Shown here: in pieces, positions 54,372 through 63,239 of the stretch | How the letters are laid out: every line of letters begins with the position of its first letter | Position numbering within the stretch: position 1 is the first letter of the stretch | Assembly (NCBI RefSeq): GCF_001270495.1 | Contig: NZ_LGUR01000201.1 | Location: 62,001 to 126,000, forward strand | Reading direction: 5' to 3' | DNA from: Streptomyces viridochromogenes | Lineage (GTDB): Bacteria; Actinomycetota; Actinomycetes; Streptomycetales; Streptomycetaceae | Length of the DNA: 64,000 nucleotides | Program-made: the position numbers and the translations under genes | The notes under the pieces: generated by a model | What the model was told of the DNA's origin: nothing | Database searches by the model: none | Seen by the model: only the letters and a program-made list of their open reading frames with translations

Positions 54372-54722
54372 GTGCGAGGCGCCGAGGCCGCCCGAACCCT
54401 GTCGGCCACCCGCCCGCGCCCCACCGCCGTACTGGCCTTCAACGACCGCTGCGCGACCGGCGTACTCGACCTCTTCCTCCGCTCCGGCGTCGCGGTCCCC
54501 CGCGACATCTCCGTCGTCGGGTTCGACGACAGCCATCTGGCCCGCCTGGCCCACATCGACCTCACCACCGTCGGACAGGACATCGCACGCCTCGCCGGGC
54601 TCGCCGTCGGCCGGGCCGTCGCACGCCTGGAGGGTGCGGAGATCCCCGCCGGGGAACAAGTCATCATCCCCCGTCTCGTCGTCCGGGGAACGTCCGCCCC
54701 GCCCCCCCTGAAGCCAGATCCC
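54372..54722 (+). pseudogene. LacI-type regulator C-terminal fragment
   Basis: Reads ATRPRPTAVLAFNDRCATGV, then LFLRSGVAVPRDISVVGFDD and IARLAGLAVGRAVARLEGAE, ending in LVVRGTSAP. This is the last 110 residues of a LacI/GalR ligand domain. The DNA-binding half is missing. Confidence 0.8.
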
Positions 54723-54776
54723 GGGCGTGCGCGGCCTGTGTGTTCCACGGCGACGACGCCGACCACACCGAGAAAG

Positions 54777-54882
54777 TACCGGTTCGACTCGACGTCGTAC
54801 ATGCCGACCGGCCTGATCAGGAATGGCTGCCCCTCGGGCACACGCCACTCGTCCAGTTGCTCATCCAGTTGCTCATCGAGGC
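54777..54882 (-). mobile_element. Tyrosine recombinase N-terminal scrap
   Basis: Minus strand: DEWRVPEGQPFLIRPVGMYD then VESNRYF. Streptomyces phage-type integrases often begin with this PxGxPFLxxxxGxYDxxLNRYF pattern. A short QLDE repeat precedes it. Only about 35 codons remain. Confidence 0.5.
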
Positions 54883-55020
54883 CGCAAACAGCTCGCTGAA
54901 CTCCAGCATGAACGGCGACACATCCCGCGGCCACATCAGCTCGACGGGTGAAGTGCACCCGCCATCCAATGATCGACATGGCGCCGGACGATATCCCGCG
55001 GACAGCTCAGCAGCGCATAA

Positions 55021-55819
55021 CCCAAGCTCGACGGCTACCGGACCGTCGTCTGGCGCGAGGAAGCCACCGTCCGGCTCCAGGCCCGCTCCGGGCGGGACGT
55101 CACGCCGGTCTGGCTGGACCTGGCCCTCGCTGCCCTCGACATCCTCCCGCCGAGCCTGATCTTCGACGGCGCAGCAGTGATCTACGCCCACGGAAAGATC
55201 GATTTCGCGGCCGCCCAGTCGCGCGCCCTGTCCACCCCGGCCCGCGCACGCCGCCTCGCCGAGGACCTGCCCGCCCATTTCGTGGCGTGGGACATCCTTC
55301 TCCACCCCAAGCACGGCGACGTCCGAGCACGGCGGTACGACGACCGCCGTGCCCTACTCGTCGACCTGCTGGAGGAGCACGACGTCAAGCCGTCGATCCA
55401 ACTGGTCCCGATGACCGACGACCCCGCAGTGGCCATGACCTGGTACCAACAACTCCCGGAGCAAGGAATCGAAGGAATCGTCGCCAAGCTCCATCTCCAG
55501 GACCACCGGCCGGATCTGGAAGAAGATCAGGCACGCCGAAACCGTGGAGGCCGACGTTGTCGGCTACACCGGGTCGGCCGCGCGGCCGAGGGCACTCGCG
55601 GTTCGCCTCCCCGACGGACGTGTCGCGCTCACCCAGGCTCTGGAAGCGCCGCTCGCCGCCCAGGTCGCGGTGCACTTCGCAGCCAGTGGCCCGCCGCGGG
55701 GCGCGCGGACCAGGGCCGGGGAGCCCTACACCACTGCCTCTCCGGGACTGGTAGTTGAGGTCCTAGCCGGGACGACCCGGCATGCCGTGGTGACGGTCAC
55801 CCGGCTGCGCAGTACTTGA
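55021..55819 (+). pseudogene. ATP-dependent DNA ligase pseudogene
   Basis: Starts immediately after a stop codon with PKLDGYRTVVWREE, containing the KxDG nucleophile, then VRLQARSGRDVTPVWLDLAL, FDGAAVIYAHGKIDFAAAQS, LPAHFVAWDIL and GIEGIVAK. The motif III Glu (FDGEAV) is Ala. A frameshift near 55510 moves the rest to another frame: ETVEADVVGYTGSAARPRAL ... SPGLVVEVLAGTTRHAVVTV. The N-terminal part before the lysine is missing. It resembles LigC-type actinobacterial ligases. Confidence 0.8.
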
Positions 55820-56414
55820 ACGGAGCCGCGCGGCTCGGACCCGGGCGCGAGGGACGCGAACATCTCGTTTGGCGTCGCCCTCGTCCCTGCGAAGTAGCTG
55901 CCGGGAGCTCACGGAACCCCTGGATGGCTTCGTTGATCTCTGGGGACAGCGTTTGTCGACCGGTTCCGGAGGCGGTTGGTGATCACCCAGCTCGCGGATG
56001 TTGATGACAAACGACGGCGGCATTGTCGTGTCTGGGGATGCGGGACGGCCAGCCGTCCCGCAGGGCGGCTGGCCGTCGAAAGTGGGAGTAGTGGCAGAGG
56101 CCGACCGGAGGGGAGACCGGGGGCGGTTCAGGCCACGTATGAAGCTCGATGCGGTCGGCTTCGTTCGTCTCGTGCGGCGGTCCTCGTGGGCCGCCCCGTG
56201 CGTGCGGACGTTGTGGCCCGCGTGTAGATGATGGGGTTGGCGGCTCGGTACAGATCAGCGAAGCAGCCCACCCCGCTCAGTGAGCCGGTCACCCGCTCGG
56301 CTGGTATTGCTGGCCTTGGTGTGTTTCCGGCCTTGGGTCGGTCCGCCTGGTCGGGGGCAGCGGGTCCCGGGACTCGCGGCGCCGGGACCACCTTTCGTGC
56401 GGACGGAGCCGGGC
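55820..56414. other. Stretch without a gene, contains one hairpin
   Basis: No reading frame shows a motif. It contains the hairpin at 56044-56077 and nothing else recognisable. Confidence 0.4.
56044..56077. terminator. Perfect 12-bp stem-loop
   Basis: Arms 56044-56055 and 56066-56077 pair without mismatch around a 10-base loop. No gene ends within 200 bases, so it may be left over from a lost gene. Confidence 0.55.
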
Positions 56415-56882
56415 CTACAGGTAGTACCAGTCCACGGCAGTGTCCATGCCACCGCTTCCGTAACTAATGACGGAGACGGTGATGACCGGGTTGCCCTTGG
56501 TCTTGCCGCCCACATACCAGCACTTGAGGTACTTGAAGCCGCGCGCGGGCGGGCACGACTGGTCCGAGCGATAGCCGACCTTCCGGCCGTTGATCGTGTG
56601 CACGCTGGCGCCGACGAGGTGATCGCTGTCCCAGTACGAGTTGGAACCCGCGCTGCCACAACCGGTGATCTGGCTGCCGCTTCTGCTGTTGTTGGACCAG
56701 TCGCTCGCGGCGCAGTTCGCCAGCCTCTTCACCTCCGTCGAGCGCCAGCTGAAGTCGCCGCCGTACGACATGGCCGCCTGGGCCATTCCGGCGCAGGAAG
56801 GGATCCGGCGGACATCGTCTGCCCGCGTGCGACTTCGGTGTTGGTCAGCACAAGCAGCGCCCGCAGTAGCGCCGTCATGCAA
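56415..56882 (-). pseudogene. Exported-protein remnant, truncated at N terminus
   Basis: The convincing part is the last 125 residues: GMAQAAMSYGGDFSWRSTEV, KRLANCAASDWSNNSRSGSQ, YWDSDHLVGASVHTINGRKV and FKYLKCWYVGGKTKGNPVIT, ending DTAVDWYYL. It is small-residue, Cys- and aromatic-rich, like a secreted protein. The first 30 residues have no signal peptide and a hydrophobic MTALLRALLVLTN appears in another frame, so a frameshift probably removed the real start. The upstream side abuts an IS21 fragment. No family recognised. Confidence 0.5.
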
Positions 56883-56896
56883 CGAGCCGACAGCGG

Positions 56897-57087
56897 GAGC
56901 TTGGTGATGATGCGCCGGTCCAGCGTGGTGGCTCGGGGTGGCAGCTTCTTACGAGGCTCCGGCCAGGAGGAGTCCAACGCCTTCCGTACCGTCCGCCGGT
57001 CACGCCGTGCTTGCGCTCAAGCTCCCGCATCGACATGCCGCCGCGATGGTCACGCCGGATCGCCGCGTACAGCTCGACCTTCGACAT
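56897..57087 (-). mobile_element. IS21 family IstA N-terminal fragment
   Basis: Begins MSKVELYAAIRRDHRGGMSM then RELERKHGVT, and after a frame slip ALDSSWPEPRKKLPPRATTL. This is the IstA helix-turn-helix region. The integrase core is absent. Confidence 0.78.
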
Positions 57088-57255
57088 CTGCGGCTGATGA
57101 TCCCGGTCGCAACCGGCGGCGGCTTCGCTGTACCGGTGGTGACCTCACTGCTCCTCGACCGCGTCCCCGCCCTGCGTGCCGGCACCGAGCGGCGCACTGA
57201 AGCCTCCCGCCGGCTCGGCGGTGCCCTGTCCGTGGCCGTCTTCGGCCCGACGTGA
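57085..57255 (+). pseudogene. MFS (DHA2-type) transporter fragment
   Basis: Reads LRLMIPVATGGGFAVPVVTS, LLLDRVPALRAGTERRTEAS and RRLGGALSVAVFG before a stop, the late-helix region of EmrB/QacA exporters (AGxGxGxxxPxxTSxLLxxVPxxRAG...RQxGGALGVAVFG). Nothing else of the gene remains. Confidence 0.68.
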
Positions 57256-57319
57256 GTTACCGCTGCGCGATCGACACATCGACGCTGGCCTGACCCACGG
57301 CCACGTCCGCCTGAGACCA

Positions 57320-57361
57320 CCCCGTACGAGGAACCGCGCCCCCGAGAGCCCTCGTACGGGG
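57320..57361. terminator. Perfect 12-bp stem-loop terminator of the glycosidase operon
   Basis: Arms 57320-57331 and 57350-57361 pair fully around an 18-base loop, 25 bases beyond the stop of the minus-strand BNR-type glycosidase gene. Confidence 0.75.
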
Positions 57362-57386
57362 TGCCGCCGACAGAGGCGGCGGGAGC

Positions 57387-59192
57387 CTACTGGACGAGTT
57401 CCCAGTCCTGGGAGCCGTCCGTGGCCGCGTTCTGCAGGGTCAGCGGCGCTCCGTCGGCCGTGCCGGTCAGGTACAGGTTCGTGTTCTTGACCGACTGCAG
57501 TTTGTAGAAGCCGTCCTCGGTCTTGATGAGGTTCCAGCTGCCGGTGGAGCTGTTGTCGACCCACTGGCCGATGCGCTGGCCGGCCGTCGCGTTGCCGGTC
57601 CAGATGGCTGCCGCGCGGCCGCCCGACTTGTTCAGCAGGGTCGTGCCGCCGTTCGGCTCGGTCACGACGTGCCAGTACTGGGTGTCCGGGTTCGCCGCGG
57701 AGCCGGGGTCCTCCAGGACGACGTCGGGAACGTCCCCGTTGCCGAGGTTCGCGTCGTTGGTGTTGTTCCCGGTGCCGATCACCTGGTCGGTCTTGCGGTT
57801 CACCAGCTGGTAGTAGGCGCCGTCCGAGTGGCCGAGGTCGACCTCGGCGAACTTGAGCGTCGAAGTGCCTTGGTTGTTGAGGATCGCGATCCGCCCGGTG
57901 CCCTCGACGTACTGGAGGTTGCGGCTGTAGCCGGCCTGAGACGTCGTCTGGTACTCCTTCCACGTACCGTCGCTGCGTCCGCTCTCGTTGACCCAGACGT
58001 TGCCGCTGCCTGCCGCGTTGTAGACCAGGCGCCCTCCCGGAAGCCTGATGATCACAGGACTGCCGTTTCTGGCGAGCAGACGGGAACCGGAGCCGACCGG
58101 CAACGAAGCGACGTCCGTGCCGGTGGCGGAGCCCTTGTAGAACTCCAGCGGGCTGTCGGCGATCACGTATCTGGTGTTGGCACCGCCGCCCCAGTACTCG
58201 AAGGGGAGCATCCACTTGCCGTCCGTCGTCCGCACGACGTTCGTCATGCCCGGCCGCCCGCCGCCGATCTCCCTCTTGCCGCCGCCCATGTCCTGGGTCA
58301 GACCCGCGAGGTCCACGACGGGATCGCTCCAGTTCGCGCTGCGGCCGTCCCAGGTCTTGTGGACGAGGATCTGACCGAGGGAATCCGTGGCGGTGTCGTT
58401 CGCGGGGTCCGGTGTCGGGACGCCGGTGTCCGCGTTGAAGCCGAGGTAGTCGTTCTCATCGGAGTAGTAGCAGACGAGCTTGCCCTTGTAGACCATCAGG
58501 TACGGCTCCCAGAGGGGATCGACCTGCTTGTTCGTGTTGGCGTTCGCGATGTTCTGCCCGGTCGCGCCCGCGCTGCCGCCCTGCCAGCCGCCGGTCGCGA
58601 CGATGTTGAGGATCTTCCATGTCGCACCGTCGTCGGTGCTGGAGTACAGGGCGATCGCCATGTCCTTGCGGTCACCGTCGTTGGACGGGGTCCAGTTCGG
58701 GTCGGCCGCCTTGTGCTCCTTGTAGTAGTAGTCGTCGCCCGACACGACGCTGGCGAGGAGCAGCGTGCCCTGCTTCAGGTTCCCGACGTCCTGCGGAAGC
58801 GTGTAGAGGTACGGGTTGGTCCAGTTGCTCGTGTACTTCGCGTACTTGGAGTCGCTGGAGATGTACGCGGGCGCCTTGACCTCGGACAGCGGCTGCCACG
58901 ACGTGCCGTCGTCGTCGCTCTTGTAGACCGGGAGCGTCTGTTTGTCGGCGCTTCCCGTCTCCGGCACCACCGTGGACTTCTCGAACGACGCGACCAGTCG
59001 CCCGCTAGGCAGCTGCGCCGACTTGGGGTAGACAGCGCAGTTGCCACGTCCCTTCAGGCACGGTTCGCTGCCGAGCTGGTACAGGGTGCCGCCGGTCGGG
59101 TTGTACGCCTGCGCGCCGGACGCGGGTATGGCCAGCATCGCGGATGCCGCGACGAAAGTTCCCAGCGCTTTCCCTGCTCTTCTTCTGTGCAT
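57387..59192 (-). CDS. Secreted BNR-fold exo-glycosidase with ricin-type lectin domain
   Basis: 601 aa. The signal peptide is GKALGTFVAASAMLAIPASG with cleavage near AQA. A sialidase-type six-bladed propeller follows, with SAQLPSGRLVASFEKS, Asp-box-like YKSDDDGTSWQPL and YSSTDDGATWKIL, and WEPYLMVYKGKLVCYYSDE. The C-terminal third (about 455-601) is a ricin B-like lectin domain (YYQLVNRKTDQVIGTGNNTN, YWHVV, GFYKLQSVKNTNLYL). GH93 exo-arabinanase is my best family guess; sialidase is an alternative. AGGAGG lies 6 bases before the ATG at 59192. It follows the GH42 gene by 46 bases. Confidence 0.8.
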   Translation of the reverse strand: MHRRRAGKALGTFVAASAMLAIPASGAQAYNPTGGTLYQLGSEPCLKGRGNCAVYPKSAQLPSGRLVASFEKSTVVPETGSADKQTLPVYKSDDDGTSWQPLSEVKAPAYISSDSKYAKYTSNWTNPYLYTLPQDVGNLKQGTLLLASVVSGDDYYYKEHKAADPNWTPSNDGDRKDMAIALYSSTDDGATWKILNIVATGGWQGGSAGATGQNIANANTNKQVDPLWEPYLMVYKGKLVCYYSDENDYLGFNADTGVPTPDPANDTATDSLGQILVHKTWDGRSANWSDPVVDLAGLTQDMGGGKREIGGGRPGMTNVVRTTDGKWMLPFEYWGGGANTRYVIADSPLEFYKGSATGTDVASLPVGSGSRLLARNGSPVIIRLPGGRLVYNAAGSGNVWVNESGRSDGTWKEYQTTSQAGYSRNLQYVEGTGRIAILNNQGTSTLKFAEVDLGHSDGAYYQLVNRKTDQVIGTGNNTNDANLGNGDVPDVVLEDPGSAANPDTQYWHVVTEPNGGTTLLNKSGGRAAAIWTGNATAGQRIGQWVDNSSTGSWNLIKTEDGFYKLQSVKNTNLYLTGTADGAPLTLQNAATDGSQDWELVQ

Positions 59193-59238
59193 TGTTCCTC
59201 CTCGGGGGATGGCCATGGAGATGACTGTCTGGGGCGGA

Positions 59239-61377
59239 TCAGGAGACGAACACGCGTACGTCCCAGGCGCCGAGGTCCAGCTCCGTGCCTGCGGGGAGTG
59301 ACGTGGCGTTCAGGGCGTCGGAGAGGTCCACCGGGACGGGGACGCTCGCCGGCTCCCAGCTCCAGTTGTGGACGATGTGGACGCGGCGGCCGTCGGGAGA
59401 GGTGCCGGTCGTCGCGGTGACGGATGCCGGGAGGTCCTGCCACCCGCTGCTCGCGACCGGGGCCATCCAGGCGGCCAGTGCCCGGGCGAGGGAGCGGCCG
59501 GGGATCGTGCCGACGGTGGTCACGCGGCCCGCGCCGTGGCGGCGGGTGGTGACCGCGGGCCAGCGGCCGAAGTGGGGGTGGTCGTAGCCGGCGAGTACGT
59601 CGGCGTCGACGACCTCGAGGCCCTCGATCCACTGCGTCGCCGTGGCCTCCGCGGGCACCTCGAACGGACCGCCGGGCACGGCGCTGATCGGGACCACGCC
59701 TGTGAGGTTGCTGAACTCGTCGTACTGGACGCCCGCGGCGGCGACCAGACGTCCGGGAGTCGGCTCGTGGCGGGCCCTGGCCTCGTGGTCGGCGTAGCCG
59801 GTGCGTGGGCCGAGGACCAGGTGGCCGCCGGCTTCCGCGTAGGCCTCCAGCCAGTCGAGCGTGCTGTCGTCGACGACGTAGAGGGCCGGGGCCACGAGGA
59901 CGGGGTGGCGCTGTACGGCTTCCTCGGGTGTCATGCCCTCCCGTTCGCCGCGCGGATCGTGCAGCTGGCGGGCATGGACGATGCGCACCTGGCGGTCGGC
60001 GTCGAAGGCGCCGCGGTAGAAGGGGTCGAAGATGCGGTGGTAGGCGGCCTGGTCCGGCTCGCCGTCGGGCGTGGCGAGCGGCGGGTACTTCTGCATCAGC
60101 CACTTGCTGGGCATCGAGTAGACCATCGTGATGTCGGCGTCCGGCTCGAGCCCCGCGACGAGCGGACCGGCCGCCTCGAACTCGGCGCCGAGACGAGCGA
60201 TTTCGGCGTAGGCGCGGCCGGGCTGTCCGGTGTGCGGGAGCACGCCGCCCCAGTAGGTCTCGGCGCCGAAGCGCAGGGTCTGCCACTGCCAGTACTCGAT
60301 CATCCGCGCCCCGCGCGCGACGTGCGCCCAGGCGGCCTGCCGCCACTGACCGTCGTAGCCGGGCCGGTTGTCCCACGCGAAACCGATGCTCTGGGCGTTG
60401 GTCTCCGTTACCAGGAACGGCTCCTGACGTGAGGAGAACATCCAGTCCGCAGTCTGGTACATCGACCACACCCCGGTGGTCTTCCACTTCTGCTCGTGGG
60501 CATCGGGAGTGGGGTCGGGCAGCAGGAGGCCGTCCTGCATGTCGTAGTACGGGTTGCCGGAGGCGATGTCGAGGCGGTCCGACATCTCGTCGTCCTCCAC
60601 CCCTTGCCGGGTGTAGGAGATACAGGTGGTGACGAACTGGCCGGGGCGCGCGTACTCGCGGACGATGTCGGCCTGCCAGCCGATGAATTCGGTGACCTGC
60701 CGGGCCTGGAACTCCCTCCAGGCGACGTCGTACTGGGGCTGTTCGTTGCCGTCCGGCGTCCACAGGTCGGCCCACGTCGACAGGCGGTGCGACCAGTAGA
60801 CCAGGCCCCACTCGCGGTTGAGGGTCTCGACGTCCCCGTACTTCTCGCGCAGATGGTCCACGAAGCGCTGGAAGACACCCCGGTTGTGCAAGAGGTGCAG
60901 GCCCGGCTCGTTGTCGACCTGCCATCCGATGACCGCCGGGTGGTCGGCGTACCGGCCCACCACCTTGCGGATGATCCGCTCGGCGTGGAACCGGAAAGCA
61001 GGGTGGGTGAAGTCGATCTCCTGGCGGGCGCCCCAGCCGAGGCGCTGCCCGGTGGCGTACTCGGCGGTGATCTCCGGGTACTGCCGGGCCAGCCACGGCG
61101 GCGCGGCGTAGGTCGGCGTGCCGATGATGACGGAGATGCCCCGTTCGTGGGCGCCGTCGAGGACGGGCTGGAGCCAGTCGAGGTCGAACCGTCCGCTCGT
61201 AGGCTCCCAGGTCGACCAGACCGACTCGCCGACCCGGATCACGGTGAAGTTCGCCTCGGCCATCAGGTCCAGGTCGGTCTTGAGGCGTTCGTCGGGCCGC
61301 AGCTCGGGGTCGTAGGCGGGCGTGTACTCGTGGTAGTACGCGGCGCCGAAGAGGACGCGGGCAGGCAGAGCCGCCAT
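59239..61377 (-). CDS. GH42 beta-galactosidase
   Basis: 712 aa without a signal peptide, so cytoplasmic. The TIM-barrel start is VLFGAAYYHEYTPAYDPELR with GESVWSTWEPTSGRFDLDWL. The acid/base is E157 in GWQVDNEPG and the nucleophile is E325 in LVTETNAQS. The trimerisation domain (about 400-620) and C-terminal beta domain are present. It hydrolyses terminal beta-galactosides, probably oligosaccharides brought in by the ABC importer encoded just upstream. GGAGG lies 8 bases before the ATG at 61377. Together with the secreted glycosidase it suggests galactan or arabinogalactan use. Confidence 0.9.
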   Translation of the reverse strand: MAALPARVLFGAAYYHEYTPAYDPELRPDERLKTDLDLMAEANFTVIRVGESVWSTWEPTSGRFDLDWLQPVLDGAHERGISVIIGTPTYAAPPWLARQYPEITAEYATGQRLGWGARQEIDFTHPAFRFHAERIIRKVVGRYADHPAVIGWQVDNEPGLHLLHNRGVFQRFVDHLREKYGDVETLNREWGLVYWSHRLSTWADLWTPDGNEQPQYDVAWREFQARQVTEFIGWQADIVREYARPGQFVTTCISYTRQGVEDDEMSDRLDIASGNPYYDMQDGLLLPDPTPDAHEQKWKTTGVWSMYQTADWMFSSRQEPFLVTETNAQSIGFAWDNRPGYDGQWRQAAWAHVARGARMIEYWQWQTLRFGAETYWGGVLPHTGQPGRAYAEIARLGAEFEAAGPLVAGLEPDADITMVYSMPSKWLMQKYPPLATPDGEPDQAAYHRIFDPFYRGAFDADRQVRIVHARQLHDPRGEREGMTPEEAVQRHPVLVAPALYVVDDSTLDWLEAYAEAGGHLVLGPRTGYADHEARARHEPTPGRLVAAAGVQYDEFSNLTGVVPISAVPGGPFEVPAEATATQWIEGLEVVDADVLAGYDHPHFGRWPAVTTRRHGAGRVTTVGTIPGRSLARALAAWMAPVASSGWQDLPASVTATTGTSPDGRRVHIVHNWSWEPASVPVPVDLSDALNATSLPAGTELDLGAWDVRVFVS

Positions 61378-61412
61378 GAAGGAAACCTCCGGAGAAAAGT
61401 CGGGGAGTTGGG

Positions 61413-62345
61413 CTACTGCTTGACGCCGCCGGCGGCCAGGCCGCTCTGCCAGTAACGCTGGAGCAGGAGGAAGGCCACGACGAGCGGAAGGATCGAGATC
61501 AGGGAGCCGGTCACGACGAGCGCGAGCATGTCGCTGCTGGCGCCGGCCCCGCCGTTCTGGGCTTGGGCGGCCCAGGAGGAGAGGCCGACCGTGATCGGGT
61601 ACAGGTCCGGGTCGTTGAGCATGATCAGTGGCAGGAAGTAGTTGTTCCAGGTCGCCACGAGCGTGAACAGCAGGACGGTCACCAGGCCCGGCGCGAGCAA
61701 TCGCAGGGCGATCGTGAAGAAGATCCGGGCTTCCCCGGCGCCGTCGATGCGGGCGGCCTCCAGGATGCTGTCGGGAATGGCGTCCTGTGCGTAGACGCGC
61801 ATGAGGTAGAGACCGAACGGGTTGACCAGGGAGGGCAGGATGATCGCCCAGGGGGTGTTGACCAGGCCCGCCTCGGCGAAGAGCAGATAAGTCGGGATCG
61901 CCAGAGCGGTGGTCGGGACCATCACGGCGCCGAGGACCAGGTTGAAGGCGGCCCGGTCGCCGCGGAAGCGGAACTTGGCGAAGCCGTACCCGGCCCCCGC
62001 CGCGAGCAGCGCCGCACCGACCGCGCTGACGCCGGCGTACATCACCGTGTTGAGCAGCCAGTGCAGGAAGACCCCGTCGTCCTGGACGAAGGTCTCCTTG
62101 ATGTTCGTCAGCAGCTGCGGGGCGTCGGAGAACCACAGGCCGAAGCTGTTGAACAGGTCCTGGGTGCTCTTGGTGGAGGCGACCAGCAGCCAGAACAGGG
62201 GGAGGAGGAAGTAGGCCAGGGCGGCCAGCATGGCGATGGTCAGCGGGGTGCTGCGGCGTGAACGGGAGCGGCGGTGTTGCCGAGGTGCGACGGGAGCCGC
62301 GTCCGTCACCGGGGCGGCGGTGACCGTGGGCGTCGTGGTCGTCAC
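61413..62345 (-). CDS. CUT1 sugar ABC importer permease, MalG type
   Basis: 310 aa. The Thr/Pro-rich N-terminal cytoplasmic tail is followed by six membrane segments starting LTIAMLAALAYFLLPLFWLL. The EAA loop is ILEAARIDGAGEARIFFTIA. AGGAGG lies 5 bases before GTG 62345, which overlaps the upstream permease stop by 4 bases. The operon order (binding protein, two permeases, GH42, glycosidase) is that of an oligosaccharide utilisation locus; the ATPase is absent, so a shared MsiK-type ATPase is likely, as usual in Streptomyces. Confidence 0.9.
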   Translation of the reverse strand: MTTTTPTVTAAPVTDAAPVAPRQHRRSRSRRSTPLTIAMLAALAYFLLPLFWLLVASTKSTQDLFNSFGLWFSDAPQLLTNIKETFVQDDGVFLHWLLNTVMYAGVSAVGAALLAAGAGYGFAKFRFRGDRAAFNLVLGAVMVPTTALAIPTYLLFAEAGLVNTPWAIILPSLVNPFGLYLMRVYAQDAIPDSILEAARIDGAGEARIFFTIALRLLAPGLVTVLLFTLVATWNNYFLPLIMLNDPDLYPITVGLSSWAAQAQNGGAGASSDMLALVVTGSLISILPLVVAFLLLQRYWQSGLAAGGVKQ

Positions 62346-63238
62346 GGGGTCCTCCTGCGGTTCGCGGTGAGCAGGATGGCGTAGGAGGCGATCACGATGA
62401 CGAGGCCGAGGAGGAAGGACACCGTGGCCGCGTAGTTGACCTGCTGGCCGGTGAAGGCGAGGGAGTAGGCGTAGAGGTTGGCGGTGTAGGAGCTGCTGAT
62501 GACGTCCGGGGCGACCTTCATCAGCAGGTTCGGTTCGTTGAACAGCTGGAAGCTGCCGATGACGGAGAACAGCAGGGTGAGCATCAGCGCCGGCTTGAGC
62601 GCCGGGAGTTTGACGGACCAGGCGATCCGCCAGGCGCCGGCGCCGTCCATCGCGGCGGCCTCGTACAGCTCCTGGGGGATGGTGCGCAGGGCGGCGTACA
62701 GGATGATCATGTTGTAGCCGACGAACTCCCAGGTCACGATGTTCGCCAGGCTGCCGAGCATCCAACTCTCGCTGAGGAAGCCGGGGACCGGCAGGTCCAG
62801 GTTCCGGCTCAGCTGGGCGAAGGGGCCGAAGTCCGGGCCGTACAGGTAGCCCCACATGAGCGCGGCGACCACGCTCGGGACGGCGTACGGCACGAAGATG
62901 CCCAGCCGGATCACCCGCGCGAGCCGCAGCAGTCCGCTGTCGAGCGCGAGCGCGAACAGCAGCGCGAGCAGCAGCATCACGGGGACCTGGATCACGAAGA
63001 ACAGCGCGACGCGTCCGACGCCGTGGATGAGCAGCGGGTCCTGGACGGCCTTGACGTAGTTGTCCAGCCCGACGAACGCCGTGCCGCCGATGAGGCGTTC
63101 CTGGTACAGGCTGAGGTAGGCGGCGTAGCCGAGCGGGGCGAGGAAGAGCAGGACGAAGAGCACCATGAACGGGGCGACGAACAGTGGCCCTGCCGCACGG
63201 CGCTTCCCCTTGGCGGAGGTCGCGGTGGTGACGGCCAT
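62342..63238 (-). CDS. CUT1 sugar ABC importer permease, MalF type
   Basis: 298 aa with six membrane segments, first FVAPFMVLFVLLFLAPLGYA. The EAA loop is LYEAAAMDGAGAWRIAWSVK. The chain is short and lacks the big periplasmic loop of E. coli MalF, as in other actinobacterial CUT1 systems. It begins one base after the stop of the solute-binding gene and overlaps the second permease by 4 bases. Confidence 0.9.
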   Translation of the reverse strand: MAVTTATSAKGKRRAAGPLFVAPFMVLFVLLFLAPLGYAAYLSLYQERLIGGTAFVGLDNYVKAVQDPLLIHGVGRVALFFVIQVPVMLLLALLFALALDSGLLRLARVIRLGIFVPYAVPSVVAALMWGYLYGPDFGPFAQLSRNLDLPVPGFLSESWMLGSLANIVTWEFVGYNMIILYAALRTIPQELYEAAAMDGAGAWRIAWSVKLPALKPALMLTLLFSVIGSFQLFNEPNLLMKVAPDVISSSYTANLYAYSLAFTGQQVNYAATVSFLLGLVIVIASYAILLTANRRRTP

Positions 63239-63239
63239 C

